Notes: generated by a model not told the origin, from the letters alone. DNA of 64,000 bases from Sphingobacterium paludis (GCF_004364125.1 NZ_SNZV01000003.1:1-64000), one strand, 5' to 3'. Counted from the stretch's first letter, positions 51,204 to 62,265 are shown. Made by a program: numbers and translations.

Positions 51204-52481
51204 ATGAGTTCAACAACCTCCGGAAAAACTGAGTTCCGCCCCATGGCTATATGCTGTGCACTTTTTTTTATTCTTGGCTTTATTACATGGGCTAATGGCA
51301 CACTGATTCCATTTCTGAAAATTGCCTGTAACCTTGAAACGGATTTGCAAGCATTTTTTGTGACATTTGCCTCTTACATCGCCTATTTTTTCTTGGCAAT
51401 ACCAAGCTCTTGGATTCTCAAAAAAATTGGCTTTCAGAATGGGTTGGTGGCCAGCTTGATCATCCTTGGATTAGGCTCGTTGATCTTTATTCCTGCTGCG
51501 GATAACAGAAGCTACGGACTTTTCTTGACGGGCATCTTTATTCAGGGATCCGGAATGGCTTTGTTGCAAACGGCAGTTAACCCCTATTTAAGCATTATCG
51601 GACCTATCGATAGTGCCGCACAACGGATTTCCATTGCCGGATTTTTTAACAAAACTGCCGGTATTATTGTTCCTATCCTTTTTGGTACATTGTTTCTGAA
51701 AGATGCCGGCAAGGTAACCGCGCAGCTTGAGGCTGCTACGAATGTGGCAGAGCAGAATGCTATTTTAGACGTACTTATTGCTCGCGTGCACACGCCATAC
51801 ATTTCCCTCGCCGTTATATTTGTCGTCTTTGCGATTTTCTTAAAGTTCACGAAGCTACCAGAGGTAGACGTCGATGCGGAAGAAGAGGTGGATCCTTCAC
51901 AAGTTGTGCTGCGTAAAACCAGCGTATTTCAGTTTCCTCACCTTTTCCTAGGGTCGCTAGCTATTTTCTTTTGTGTAGCCGTCGAAGTAATGGCCGGAGA
52001 TATCATTGGGGTGTATGGTAGAGAGTTGAATGTGAGTAGCTTCTTCGTGACCTATGCTACGGCCTTCACATTACTGTGTATGCTAGTAGGATACATCATT
52101 GGTATCATCGCAATTCCAAAATTTGTTTCGCAGCAATTTGCCCTTCGTATCTGTACCCTTGTAGGTATACTATTCACAACGATTTCTGTCTTTACTACAG
52201 GTACTATATCTTTTATTTTTGTGGCACTACTTGGGATTGCGAACTCTTTGATGTGGCCTGCTATATTTCCTCTAGGAATTAAAGGTCTAGGACGATTTAC
52301 AAAAACAGGGTCTGCCATTATGATTATGGGAATCGCCGGAGGAGCGATATGGCCGCTAGTGTATGGATATTTAAAAGATTCTTTGCAAGTTGATTTCCAA
52401 CATGCTTTTCTGTACGCCATGATACCAGCATACTTATACATTTTGTTTTTCGCTGTTAAAGGACACAAAGCCGGAAAATAA
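51204..52481 (+). CDS. Sugar:H+ symporter, FucP/GluP family MFS transporter
   Basis: This 425-residue protein has about twelve membrane helices in two halves of six with a charged central loop (about 218-240). The N-terminus FILGFITWANGTLIPFLKIACNLE is typical of the FucP/glucose-galactose transporter family. It imports a hexose such as glucose, galactose or fucose; the sugar cannot be told. It stands alone, with a LacI-type palindrome upstream and a strong terminator downstream. Confidence 0.9.
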   Translation: MSSTTSGKTEFRPMAICCALFFILGFITWANGTLIPFLKIACNLETDLQAFFVTFASYIAYFFLAIPSSWILKKIGFQNGLVASLIILGLGSLIFIPAADNRSYGLFLTGIFIQGSGMALLQTAVNPYLSIIGPIDSAAQRISIAGFFNKTAGIIVPILFGTLFLKDAGKVTAQLEAATNVAEQNAILDVLIARVHTPYISLAVIFVVFAIFLKFTKLPEVDVDAEEEVDPSQVVLRKTSVFQFPHLFLGSLAIFFCVAVEVMAGDIIGVYGRELNVSSFFVTYATAFTLLCMLVGYIIGIIAIPKFVSQQFALRICTLVGILFTTISVFTTGTISFIFVALLGIANSLMWPAIFPLGIKGLGRFTKTGSAIMIMGIAGGAIWPLVYGYLKDSLQVDFQHAFLYAMIPAYLYILFFAVKGHKAGK

Positions 52482-52519
52482 ATCAGCAGTTACATACTCC
52501 CAATGTTTACGGGAAAGCG

Positions 52520-52564
52520 GCCCGATGAGCTTAGCGTAAAATCGTTAAGCTCATCGGGCTTTTT
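52520..52564 (+). terminator. Terminator after the sugar transporter
   Basis: A 14-bp stem (52520-52533 with 52546-52559) is followed by six T residues. Confidence 0.9.
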
Positions 52565-52565
52565 T

Positions 52566-52824
52566 ACACTCCTCTTCAACAGCTGCCACGAATACCCTCA
52601 TGAGCGCTTGGCTCCTCTACGCGCGCTTACGCTCCGCAGATATCTGGCTGAACAACGAGAACGCGCAAGCGCATAACATGCATGCGTACACCACCACCGT
52701 CCCTCAAAAAACAAACGTTTACGTTAATCTGGAGTAGTTGGAGCCGTTACCCCGTTCCTTGTAATCACAACCTTATACCTGTAATTGGTTGGCGATATGC
52801 TTAAGCGAACAGTCGTCCTGCTAA
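52566..52824. other. Intergenic stretch without a gene
   Basis: About 260 bases between two terminators, richer in GC than other gaps here. No reading frame with a credible start and ribosome-binding site, no RNA gene and no repeat was recognised. Short CG-rich motifs (GCGCGC, GCATGCATGC) occur near 52620-52690. Confidence 0.4.
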
Positions 52825-52830
52825 TGAAAA

Positions 52831-52861
52831 AAGGGAGCTACTCGCGTTGAGCAGCTCCCTT
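52831..52861 (-). terminator. Terminator after the tail-specific protease
   Basis: A perfect 9-bp stem (52831-52839 with 52853-52861) is followed by a T-run on the minus strand, 31 bases after the protease stop codon. Confidence 0.8.
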
Positions 52862-52891
52862 CGGTAAAACCAACATTGCGTTGGATAATGA

Positions 52892-55012
52892 TTATTTCTT
52901 GACCAAATTTATCATATCGGCCATCACATTTAAGCTTTCATCCAATACGAAATCGAAATCGGTTTTGGGCTGTGCTTCGCCTTCTTTCCAGAGTGGAAGG
53001 CCACGCAATTCCAATCCCTTATTGATACGTGCGCGGTTTTTTGCCTTGGCTTTATCGCGTTCCTTTTGTAACTCCACTTGATTTAAACTGATCTCTTGGA
53101 GCGAATCAAGCTTTTTAAATTCATCGATATCTTCCAAAAGATATTGGTATTCAGGTGATTTTTTCATTCGCGCTTGATGGATGCTGTTCAGCTTTTGATT
53201 GACACTGGCCAAATCAGCTACACGTTTAAACGACGAAGGCTTTATTTGATCCCACGGAAGGGCGGATGGCTCCGAACTCTCACCAAACTTCTCAGCGGTA
53301 TACTGCGTCGGGAATACTACATCCGGCGTTACGCCCCTATGCTGTGTACTGCTACCCGTCACACGATAGAATTTACCCATCGTGATGTTGATCTGCCCAA
53401 ATTCTGGCGCGCCATTCGGGGTATCAGGATCTTTGTCTTCGCCTTTCGCCTTTAACAGGAGTTTGTTGGTTGCGCTGATAAACCTGGACATTTCAATGGC
53501 CGATTGTACGGTTCCCTTTCCGTATGATTGCGAGCCTAATACCACCCCTCTTCCGTAATCTTGAATTGCACCAGCAAAAATTTCAGATGCTGAAGCGGAA
53601 AAACGGTTAATAAGTACGCCGAATGGTCCGTCCCATGATACACCAGCTTGTTCGTCGCTATCGACCTCAACGCGATCACGCACATCGCGTACTTGAACAA
53701 CCGGTCCTTTATCAATAAATAATCCGGTCAACTCTATGGCTTCCTGCAACGATCCGCCACCATTGTTGCGCAAATCCAACACGACCGCATCAACCTTCTC
53801 TTGGCGCAGCGTATCCAAGATTAAACGTACATCACGCGTGGTGCTCTTATAGTTAGGATCGCGCTTGCGGTAAGCGTCGAAGTCGATATAAAACTTCGGC
53901 AATTTGATAAGCCCAACTTTATAGGTTTTACCATCTTCACCTTTGATCTGTTTGATCTCCTTCTGCGCGGACTCCTCGGCGATAACGATCTTTTCACGCT
54001 TTAATGCCACTATTTTGGGCTGCGCCGTTAACTCTTGTCCGGCAGGAATGATTTTAAGACGCACGGTTGTGCCTTTCGGGCCCTTTATTTTGGCTACCGC
54101 AGCGTCCAGCCGCCAGCCAATGATATCATCAAACTCCCCATCCCCTTGTGCGACACCAATAATACGGTCATCCACATTTAGACTTTTGTCTTTAAAAGCC
54201 GGACCGCCGGCAATGACTTCTTTGATCGTGACCATTTCATTTTCCATTTGCAGGCGGGCACCGATTCCTTCGAACGTATTGGACATCCCTTCGTTAAATG
54301 CCTGCGCAAAAGATGGATTGTAATATGTGGTATGCGGATCAACAGCATCGGTCAATGAGGTCATCACCAATTGAAATGCATCATTAGAATTTGTCTTCTT
54401 CGCCTGCGAGATAATATTTTGGTAACGCTTGCGCAACGTTTCTTTGTGTTTTTCCACATCAACGGAATCTTTTTCCGTACTTGTCAACCGCAAGTTTAAC
54501 AAATCATATTTCACCCGTTTACGCCATTGATCTTTCAATTCTGCATCATTCTTGAAATAGGGAAGTTTCTCCCTATAGGCTACATAATTCTCGTTCACGT
54601 TGAAATCATGCTTGGCATCAATTTGCGTGAGTGCGTATTCCATCGCTTCCAAATAGCGCTTAGAATAAACATTAAAGATATAGAACGGAGCAGATAGATC
54701 TCCCTTTCTAAAGTCCTGGCTGATGGTATTTTCAAATTTCTTGAAATCGTCTATATCAGACTGCAGCAGGTAGTTGCGACCTTGATCCATAGACTTTAAC
54801 AGATTGGCAAAAACAATACGTGACAGCGAGTCTGTCATCGGCACCTTCTTGTAGCTGTAATTTTCCAGAAGATTAGCGACCTCCGAAGCAATCACCTGAT
54901 GCTGGGCAGAAGGCTTTAATTCCAACATCCCTTCTTCCAAATTCACACGGGGCTTTGATCCACAGGCTACGACCGAAATCAAAGCCAGACCAAATACTAT
55001 ATTCTTAAACAT
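52892..55012 (-). CDS. prc: Carboxy-terminal processing protease (Prc, family S41)
   Basis: The start at 55012 (MFKNIVFGLA) gives 706 residues and puts a lipobox VVAC at Cys17, so it is an exported lipoprotein. The upstream frame start at 55045 spoils the signal peptide. An N-terminal helical domain, a PDZ domain (about 245-330) and the S41 protease domain follow. The catalytic pair is Ser474 (FSASASEIF) and Lys499 (SYGKGTVQ), 25 residues apart as in E. coli Prc. It trims or degrades periplasmic proteins from the C-terminus. Confidence 0.95.
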   Translation of the reverse strand: MFKNIVFGLALISVVACGSKPRVNLEEGMLELKPSAQHQVIASEVANLLENYSYKKVPMTDSLSRIVFANLLKSMDQGRNYLLQSDIDDFKKFENTISQDFRKGDLSAPFYIFNVYSKRYLEAMEYALTQIDAKHDFNVNENYVAYREKLPYFKNDAELKDQWRKRVKYDLLNLRLTSTEKDSVDVEKHKETLRKRYQNIISQAKKTNSNDAFQLVMTSLTDAVDPHTTYYNPSFAQAFNEGMSNTFEGIGARLQMENEMVTIKEVIAGGPAFKDKSLNVDDRIIGVAQGDGEFDDIIGWRLDAAVAKIKGPKGTTVRLKIIPAGQELTAQPKIVALKREKIVIAEESAQKEIKQIKGEDGKTYKVGLIKLPKFYIDFDAYRKRDPNYKSTTRDVRLILDTLRQEKVDAVVLDLRNNGGGSLQEAIELTGLFIDKGPVVQVRDVRDRVEVDSDEQAGVSWDGPFGVLINRFSASASEIFAGAIQDYGRGVVLGSQSYGKGTVQSAIEMSRFISATNKLLLKAKGEDKDPDTPNGAPEFGQINITMGKFYRVTGSSTQHRGVTPDVVFPTQYTAEKFGESSEPSALPWDQIKPSSFKRVADLASVNQKLNSIHQARMKKSPEYQYLLEDIDEFKKLDSLQEISLNQVELQKERDKAKAKNRARINKGLELRGLPLWKEGEAQPKTDFDFVLDESLNVMADMINLVKK

Positions 55013-55047
55013 ATAAGAGATTTTATTTAAACACATGTACTGCAATA

Positions 55048-55102
55048 TTTTCAGTATACAAGCACCATATCCGGTTTTTGCTTGCGCTAAAAATACTGAA
55101 AA
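55048..55102. repeat. Nested inverted repeat in the leader of the protease gene
   Basis: TTTTCAGTAT (55048-55057) and ATACTGAAAA (55093-55102) are perfect inverted repeats 35 bases apart. Inside them AAGCA (55060-55064) pairs with TGCTT (55079-55083). It lies 36 bases upstream of the prc start. The rest of 55046-55406, about 300 AT-rich bases shared with the divergent TPR gene, shows no gene and no clear promoter box. Confidence 0.5.
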
Positions 55103-55406
55103 CGAACTATAAAATAACGGCTGACTTTTAAAATAATTTCATCAAGATACCGATTTCAAGTTATATTACGTTCAGATAACCAAATATCCAGCCAAAATTT
55201 ATGTAAATATTCAATTACAACAACTTGAAGGCACTTTTAAGCATCTTTCATGCAGATGTTAAAGTAAGTTAAATCACCGCTACAGTTGTATGCAGTATGT
55301 TCATTTAGCGTAGCACTGGCGATAATTGTTGTTTAATGACCCTATGCATCCACAGCGTCAATAAGAAACTTTTTATACATTTGATAAAACAGCAAACGAT
55401 TAAACT

Positions 55407-56519
55407 ATGCAATCATTCGTGAAATACGTTATCTATATATCCTCGATCACGCAGTGCCTAGCGGCAGCAATACCTGCCGTGGCTCAGAAAAAAAACGAGC
55501 CGCTAGACCCCGCAGGCTATATCACGAAATATGACACAACATTTCATGGAATTGGTCCCGCCGTGTATGTCTTACCTGCACCGCGCACGCGGCAAGAGCT
55601 TCTGACAGACTCTTACGCGGCCAAAGTCGATTTCCAAGACAGCATTGACCGTGCGCTGGACTTTCAGCGCCTTTTGGAAGATTTTAAGCCGACAGGCAAT
55701 TTGTCTAACATACAATATTTATTAAGTCCGCAACCTGCTTCTGCCTTAGCTTGGAATTCCCTGATCGAAAAAGAGCTCAAGCGCGGTAACTACAATACGG
55801 CTTATGGGATCATACATGCGTACGCCGCCGCGTCACTCCGCGATGGATCGGTTTCACAAACACTTGGCTTGTTGCAAACTGCACTTCAACACGCTCAAAA
55901 GACCACTAATGCGGTTGACGTGGGTATTATACAATACAACTTGGGCAATCTGTATCTATTTGATAAAAACATACAGCAGGCCGGATATTTTCAGGAAGCG
56001 TTTTATAACAGTGCCATGAAACAGCATAGCATTGTGGAGCAGGCGAATTCATTGGTCAAAATTGCATTGATACAAGCACATGACAAGGACTATCGTTCCG
56101 CGGAAAACAATATCATTCGAAAAGCGATTCCTCTCCTCAATCGTGCCAAAGCGTACGACAGAAAGATTATCGCTTGGGAAAGCTTGGCAAAAATCTATCA
56201 AATGCAAAATAAGCATACAGAGGCGCAATGGTTTCTGATCCAGGCAAGAGACCTCGCTAAAAGTAAAAATTACATGAGTGAACTGGCGGAGATTGAATAC
56301 ATGTTAGCCTTTTCTAAATTCATCCAACAGAACTATCGAGTAGCGCAAAAAGAATTTATTCAAGCCAATGCCCTTGCCGAAACAGAGGATAATAAACTTT
56401 TGCAGCTGGCTATAGCCGATAAGCTAGGCCAAATTTATATGCAGCAGCTTGACCTAAACCAAGCAGAGGATGCACTTGAACGATACAAAAGCCTTCGTCA
56501 AGAATTATTTAAGAACTAA
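55407..56519 (+). CDS. Exported TPR-repeat protein of unknown function
   Basis: The 370-residue protein has a signal peptide (about 1-27, ending AVAQ). From residue 120 onward it carries about five tetratricopeptide repeats, seen as repeated helix pairs with the usual small and aromatic positions (for example GIIQYNLGNLYLFDKNIQQAG). TPR arrays bind proteins; the periplasmic partner is unknown. The N-terminal 90 residues match nothing I know. Its stop overlaps the end of the convergent phosphopantetheinyl transferase gene by 11 bases. Confidence 0.8.
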   Translation: MQSFVKYVIYISSITQCLAAAIPAVAQKKNEPLDPAGYITKYDTTFHGIGPAVYVLPAPRTRQELLTDSYAAKVDFQDSIDRALDFQRLLEDFKPTGNLSNIQYLLSPQPASALAWNSLIEKELKRGNYNTAYGIIHAYAAASLRDGSVSQTLGLLQTALQHAQKTTNAVDVGIIQYNLGNLYLFDKNIQQAGYFQEAFYNSAMKQHSIVEQANSLVKIALIQAHDKDYRSAENNIIRKAIPLLNRAKAYDRKIIAWESLAKIYQMQNKHTEAQWFLIQARDLAKSKNYMSELAEIEYMLAFSKFIQQNYRVAQKEFIQANALAETEDNKLLQLAIADKLGQIYMQQLDLNQAEDALERYKSLRQELFKN

Positions 56520-57156
56520 TATCATCAACGACATAGCCCAGCATATAGTCCTGAAATTTTTCGTAGTATACCTGAAAGGCAAAAGATTTCGACTCTTTCC
56601 GCAACAACAGTGTCATCACGCCCTGCGGCCGGTATTGAAAGGGTAATATCGTCATATCGTCCAAAAACGATACTCCTTTATTCCCTTGCAATTTATACAC
56701 CGCTTCTTTTGCACACCAACAGGCATACAATTGCTCTACATTATGCTCTTGTATAAATGCCAGTTCGTTGGGCTTCAGAAATTTTTCCTTAATACGCAGC
56801 ACCTTATCTTTTATAATTTCTAAATCTATCCCGCACTTACCGTTGCCACTCATCAATACCCCGGCATACTCGTAGGAGTGCGTTAGGGAAATCTCAAAGG
56901 GATAATCCGGCAGGAAAGGCTTTCCGTTTTCGTCAGATGGACACGCGATGTAACCCTCCGTTTTCAGCAAATAACGCAACAAAACACGCGTCGTTAACCA
57001 ATGTAAAGTACGCTTGCCTTTCGATAAACTCTCGAGTTTCGCTTTCTCCCTTTCGTCAAGTTGTAAGCGGCCCAACAGCTCCTCTACGGTTTCCTCAATT
57101 TTCCAAATCGCAAACTTGGTATCACTATTTAGCTCCCGGAGATATACTAGCCCCAT
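56509..57156 (-). CDS. Sfp-type 4'-phosphopantetheinyl transferase
   Basis: The 215-residue enzyme has the family motifs GIDLEII (magnesium-binding Asp and Glu) and WCAKEAVYK, in the Sfp layout of two similar halves and of usual length. It transfers phosphopantetheine from CoA to a serine of acyl or peptidyl carrier proteins. No carrier protein is adjacent. The two pigment ACPs 14-25 kb away are plausible clients, because Sfp-type enzymes often serve secondary pathways. It may equally be the cell's only such enzyme. Confidence 0.92.
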   Translation of the reverse strand: MGLVYLRELNSDTKFAIWKIEETVEELLGRLQLDEREKAKLESLSKGKRTLHWLTTRVLLRYLLKTEGYIACPSDENGKPFLPDYPFEISLTHSYEYAGVLMSGNGKCGIDLEIIKDKVLRIKEKFLKPNELAFIQEHNVEQLYACWCAKEAVYKLQGNKGVSFLDDMTILPFQYRPQGVMTLLLRKESKSFAFQVYYEKFQDYMLGYVVDDISS

Positions 57157-57251
57157 ATCATAAAGTAAATTAGAAATTTAACGCCCAATATATGTTTAAA
57201 AATTGAAGATTGGTAACAATGAATGGCGTGCTACAAAATTAAAAGTTAAAG

Positions 57252-57282
57252 TTGCTGAAATTGAAGCAATAGTGTATTTTTG
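57252..57282 (+). promoter_or_regulatory. Promoter of dcd
   Basis: TTG (57252-57254), a 20-base spacer and an exact TATTTTTG box (57275-57282) fit the Bacteroidota promoter pattern. The transcript would start near 57288 and open with a hairpin: CCCCTTTCAG pairs with CTGAAAG-CA-GGGG (57287-57312). Confidence 0.6.
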
Positions 57283-57328
57283 AAGTCCCCTTTCAGAACC
57301 TGAAAGCAGGGGTCTTGACGTATGACAC

Positions 57329-57865
57329 ATGATATTATCAGATAAAAGAATTTTAGAAGAAATCGATAACGGGATGATTGTTATCGAGCCGTTCGATAGA
57401 AAATGCTTAGGAACAAATTCTTACGATGTCCATCTGGGAAAATATTTGGCAACGTACAAAAGCGAAGTACTCGATGCGAAAAAGCATAATGAAATCCATC
57501 ACTTTGAAATTCCTGAAGAGGGCTATATATTACAACCTGGCACCTTGTACCTGGGTGTGACGGTGGAGTATACAGAAACACATGCCCACGTTCCCTTTCT
57601 CGAAGGCAAATCCAGCACCGGCCGTTTAGGTATTGACATCCACGCGACAGCCGGCAAGGGCGATGTAGGTTTTTGTAATACGTGGACATTGGAGATCTCA
57701 GCGGCACAGCCCGTGCGCGTATACGCAGGAATGCCCATAGGTCAGCTTATTTACTTCGTTGTGGAAGGTGATATTGAAACGCCATACAACAGTAAGGGCA
57801 ACGCGAAATATAATAACAAGACCATTCGACCCGTCGAAAGTATGATGTGGAAGAATTCCTTTTAA
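57329..57865 (+). CDS. dcd: dCTP deaminase
   Basis: The enzyme deaminates dCTP to dUTP, feeding dUMP and then dTMP synthesis. The 178-residue protein has the dCTP deaminase/dUTPase trimer fold. The nucleotide-binding stretch is GKSSTGRLGIDIHATAG (Ser95/96, Arg99) and the catalytic Glu122 is in WTLEIS. The Gln-Leu-Ile motif and the C-terminal tail are ordinary. It is monocistronic and ends at a strong terminator. Confidence 0.95.
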   Translation: MILSDKRILEEIDNGMIVIEPFDRKCLGTNSYDVHLGKYLATYKSEVLDAKKHNEIHHFEIPEEGYILQPGTLYLGVTVEYTETHAHVPFLEGKSSTGRLGIDIHATAGKGDVGFCNTWTLEISAAQPVRVYAGMPIGQLIYFVVEGDIETPYNSKGNAKYNNKTIRPVESMMWKNSF

Positions 57866-57868
57866 TAA

Positions 57869-57906
57869 AAAGAGACGCGGTTTGCACGAGCACACCGCGT
57901 CTCTTT
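57869..57906. terminator. Bidirectional terminator between dcd and prfB
   Basis: A perfect 13-bp stem (57869-57881 with 57894-57906) with a 12-base loop separates the convergent genes. Confidence 0.9.
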
Positions 57907-57916
57907 CGATAAGCCT

Positions 57917-59000
57917 CTAGCCTCCAAATTCCATTAAGTACGATTTCAAAAACTCATCCAGATCCCCATCTAATACCGCCTGCGTATTAGACGTTTCCGT
58001 ACCTGTTCTTAAATCTTTGATCAGCTTATAGGGATGTAATACATAGTTTCGAATTTGCGAACCCCATTCTATCTTTTTCTTGGAACCTTCTATTGCCGCT
58101 GTAGCTTCCTGCCGTTTCCGCATCTCTATTTCATAAAGCTGCGATTTTAGCAACCGGAGTGCATTTTCCTTGTTTTGCAACTGCGAACGGGACTCCTGGT
58201 TTTTGATAATGATACCTGTAGGTTTATGGTGCAAACGAACCGCCGTTTCCACTTTGTTCACGTTTTGTCCACCTGCACCGCCCGAGCGGAAGGTATCCCA
58301 TTCTATTTCGGAATCCTTCACATCGATTTCGATGTTATCATCCACTAATGGATAAACGTAAACCGAAGCAAATGATGTGTGTCGCTTTGCATTTGAATCA
58401 AACGGTGATATGCGCACTAGCCGGTGCACACCGTTCTCCCCTTTTAAGTAGCCATAGGAGAAGTTTCCTGAAAACTGCAGCGTAACCGTCTTGACCCCCG
58501 TAACGTCACCTTCCTGATGATCTTGCTCGGTAACTTTACAGCCATGCTTTTCGCCCCACATAATATACATCCGCATCAACATGGCCGCCCAGTCACAAGA
58601 CTCGGTACCGCCGGCACCAGCCGTTATCTGCAGAATGGCATCAAGTTGATCTTCTTCGGCACTGAGCATGTTCTTAAATTCCAGCTCTTCAACTTGATGT
58701 AAAGCCTCTTGATACTGCAACTCTACATCGTTTTCCGTAGCATCGCCGGACTGCAGAAACTCATACATCACCCCGGCATCCTCCACGGCAGCGCTGACGG
58801 CATCGAAATGTTCGGTCCAAACCTTCAGGTTCTTTATTTCGTGCAACACCTTTTCCGCCGCTTTAGGAGCATCCCAAAAATCAGCTTGTAACGTAATCTC
58901 TGTATTCGCAGCTATCTCTTCTTTCTTGGCATCAATGTCAAAGATGCCTCCTTAGGGATGTTACTCTATCCCTCAAGTCCTGAATCTGTTCTTTGGTCAT
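57917..59000 (-). CDS. prfB: Peptide chain release factor 2, with programmed +1 frameshift
   Basis: RF2 releases finished proteins at UGA and UAA codons. The gene starts at the ATG at 59000, reads 20 codons ([20 protein letters not shown]) and meets an in-frame TGA at 58938-58940. A +1 shift at CTT-TGA-C continues to 57917, giving about 360 residues, the usual RF2 length. The GGQ motif is present in [13 protein letters not shown]. Read without the shift, the second frame looks like a 310-residue truncated protein starting inside the gene, which it is not. Divergent from pgi. Confidence 0.95.
58937..58952 (-). promoter_or_regulatory. prfB autoregulatory frameshift site
   Basis: On the minus strand a Shine-Dalgarno-like AGGAGG (58947-58952) is followed by CAT and then CTT-TGA-C. 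When RF2 is scarce, ribosomes slip +1 on CTT at the slow UGA and make more RF2. Spacing and bases match the classic site. Confidence 0.93.
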
Positions 59001-59019
59001 AGCCAAAAATAGAAAGTAA

Positions 59020-60777
<1,758 letters not shown>

Positions 60778-60815
60778 GACGTATTGCATACTGTCCAAGA
60801 ATAACTTCACGTTGA

Positions 60816-60857
60816 AAAAGAGGGCTATCTGCTTTTTAGATAGATAGCCCTCTTTTT
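60816..60857. terminator. Bidirectional terminator between pgi and the small barrel protein
   Basis: A perfect 15-bp stem (60816-60830 with 60842-60856) with flanking A- and T-runs separates the convergent genes. Confidence 0.9.
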
Positions 60858-61338
60858 ATTTCCAGGAGTACCCTATTCCTACACCGATCCAGAAGGGCAT
60901 CGCACCGTCGACCGTATTAAATAGCGGCGTGTAGGTCGCCTGAAAACCAAAGCCATTCGTTGTAGGCGTATACCTGTACCCTATGTCAGCCGAAAAAATA
61001 ACCGATTTGAAATCGCCTGATTTTTTCTCTTTGGGCTCGCCGTTGATGGCGAAAACACTATTTGCCCCAACGATAAGACCGCTTTTCCCTTTTCCAAACA
61101 CGTAGTTTATTCCTACCGGAGCCGTGTATATTTTATCCATATCGAACGCGCCGAAACTACTCCCAAAACCTACACGAAAGCCCAAGCCATCCGGGTTCTC
61201 TTTATTAACTCGCATGTCGAAATTTAGGGAAGTAAAAACACTTGTGCCGCCTAACTCAACATAGCCAAATTTTCGGTGTTGTGCAAATAAACTAAAAGAC
61301 ACAACGGATAGTAAAAATAGTAATGGTATTCTTTTCAT
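60856..61338 (-). CDS. Small outer-membrane beta-barrel-like protein
   Basis: The 160-residue protein has a signal peptide (1-19, ending SLFAQ) and then alternating hydrophobic strands separated by turns, for example RVGFGSSFGAF, GLIVGANSVFAI and IFSADIGYRY. It ends WIGVGIGYSWK. This is the pattern of a small eight-stranded outer-membrane barrel. No motif gives a function. It lies 10 bases after the M48 protease gene on the same strand and may be co-transcribed with it. Confidence 0.7.
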   Translation of the reverse strand: MKRIPLLFLLSVVSFSLFAQHRKFGYVELGGTSVFTSLNFDMRVNKENPDGLGFRVGFGSSFGAFDMDKIYTAPVGINYVFGKGKSGLIVGANSVFAINGEPKEKKSGDFKSVIFSADIGYRYTPTTNGFGFQATYTPLFNTVDGAMPFWIGVGIGYSWK

Positions 61339-61348
61339 TTATACAAAT

Positions 61349-62212
61349 TTAAGTCCTTGAATGTTTTTTAATAAATTGAATTCTTTCATCTAGGGTTGGG
61401 TAGCTTAATGATTTTTTGTTTAACAATCCTTGAGTAGCTGTATTCATCCGCTTTAAGGCGTCTATTACATAAGGTTTGCCAGTCGAGTGAAGGGAGAACA
61501 GGTCTGCCACATGCTCTTGTTTCTTCGAAATCAGACCGACTAGGGTCACGTTTAATCCGCCGTACAATCCCCCCATAATGGCGGTTAGCAAATATTCATC
61601 TATTATATCAGATTGATTAGCGGAATACATGCAAAAAGCAAACACGATCGTTAATCCAACTTGTAGCATATACCTTTTAAGCAAATCATGATGTTGAAAA
61701 TGAGCAACCTCATGCATAATTATTCCATATCGCTCCTCTTTATTTAATAATTCGTATAGCTTTTTAGAAAAAAGGATCTGCCTTGTATTAGAAAACACCC
61801 CGGTAGAATAAGCGTTAAATTCTTTGTCATCGTATTCATATACGCTGATGTTACGGTTAACCAAATTTGCTTCCGAAAAGAGCTCCGTTATTTCCTTCTT
61901 TTTGTTGAGATAGGTGTCAATTGTATAATAAAAAAAATAGGAATAAAAGTGAACAATAACTGACACCACACTCAAATAGAGGATATATTGGAATTCGGAA
62001 GAGAGGGCAAAAACAGACGAAACTAGCGTACAACAGGAAATCAAGACACATAACGCAAGTAAATTAAAGAAGAATTCTATGACAAGATTGATTAGTGCAG
62101 TCTTTCGAAAAAAAGTGGCAACCCGTTCATGTGGGTTGAGCACTAAAAACATGAGCCGGGTAAAAACGGAAACAATAAGAATAACAAGATTTATTTCAAT
62201 AATAAATTGCAT
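61349..62212 (-). CDS. Membrane M48-family metalloprotease
   Basis: The 287-residue protein has four N-terminal membrane helices (about 5-24, 40-66, 72-95 and, after the active site, 185-225). The zinc motif is HEVAH (His167, Glu168, His171), with the third ligand Glu233 in KKQEHVADLF, as in HtpX and BlaR1-like peptidases. The NAYSTGVFSNTRQILFSKKL strand before the motif also fits. It may cleave membrane or regulatory proteins. The surrounding DNA is AT-rich compared with the rest of the window, a possible sign of recent transfer. Confidence 0.85.
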   Translation of the reverse strand: MQFIIEINLVILIVSVFTRLMFLVLNPHERVATFFRKTALINLVIEFFFNLLALCVLISCCTLVSSVFALSSEFQYILYLSVVSVIVHFYSYFFYYTIDTYLNKKKEITELFSEANLVNRNISVYEYDDKEFNAYSTGVFSNTRQILFSKKLYELLNKEERYGIIMHEVAHFQHHDLLKRYMLQVGLTIVFAFCMYSANQSDIIDEYLLTAIMGGLYGGLNVTLVGLISKKQEHVADLFSLHSTGKPYVIDALKRMNTATQGLLNKKSLSYPTLDERIQFIKKHSRT

Positions 62213-62235
62213 ACTATGAGCTGTTGAACATTACA

Positions 62236-62265
62236 AAAAGCAAGAACCAAACAATCCTTGCTTTT
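62236..62265 (-). terminator. Hairpin downstream of the small membrane protein gene
   Basis: A 9-bp stem (62236-62244 with 62257-62265) with a 12-base loop is followed by a short T-run on the minus strand. It may end the short transcript or attenuate read-through into the M48 gene. Confidence 0.55.

Noticed and set aside
52566-52824. A small RNA or short gene in the GC-richer gap
   Set aside because: No promoter box, start codon with ribosome-binding site, or known RNA fold could be seen.
57917-58849. prfB as a 310-residue truncated gene or pseudogene
   Set aside because: The missing N-terminus is present up to 59000 through the programmed +1 frameshift, which restores full length.
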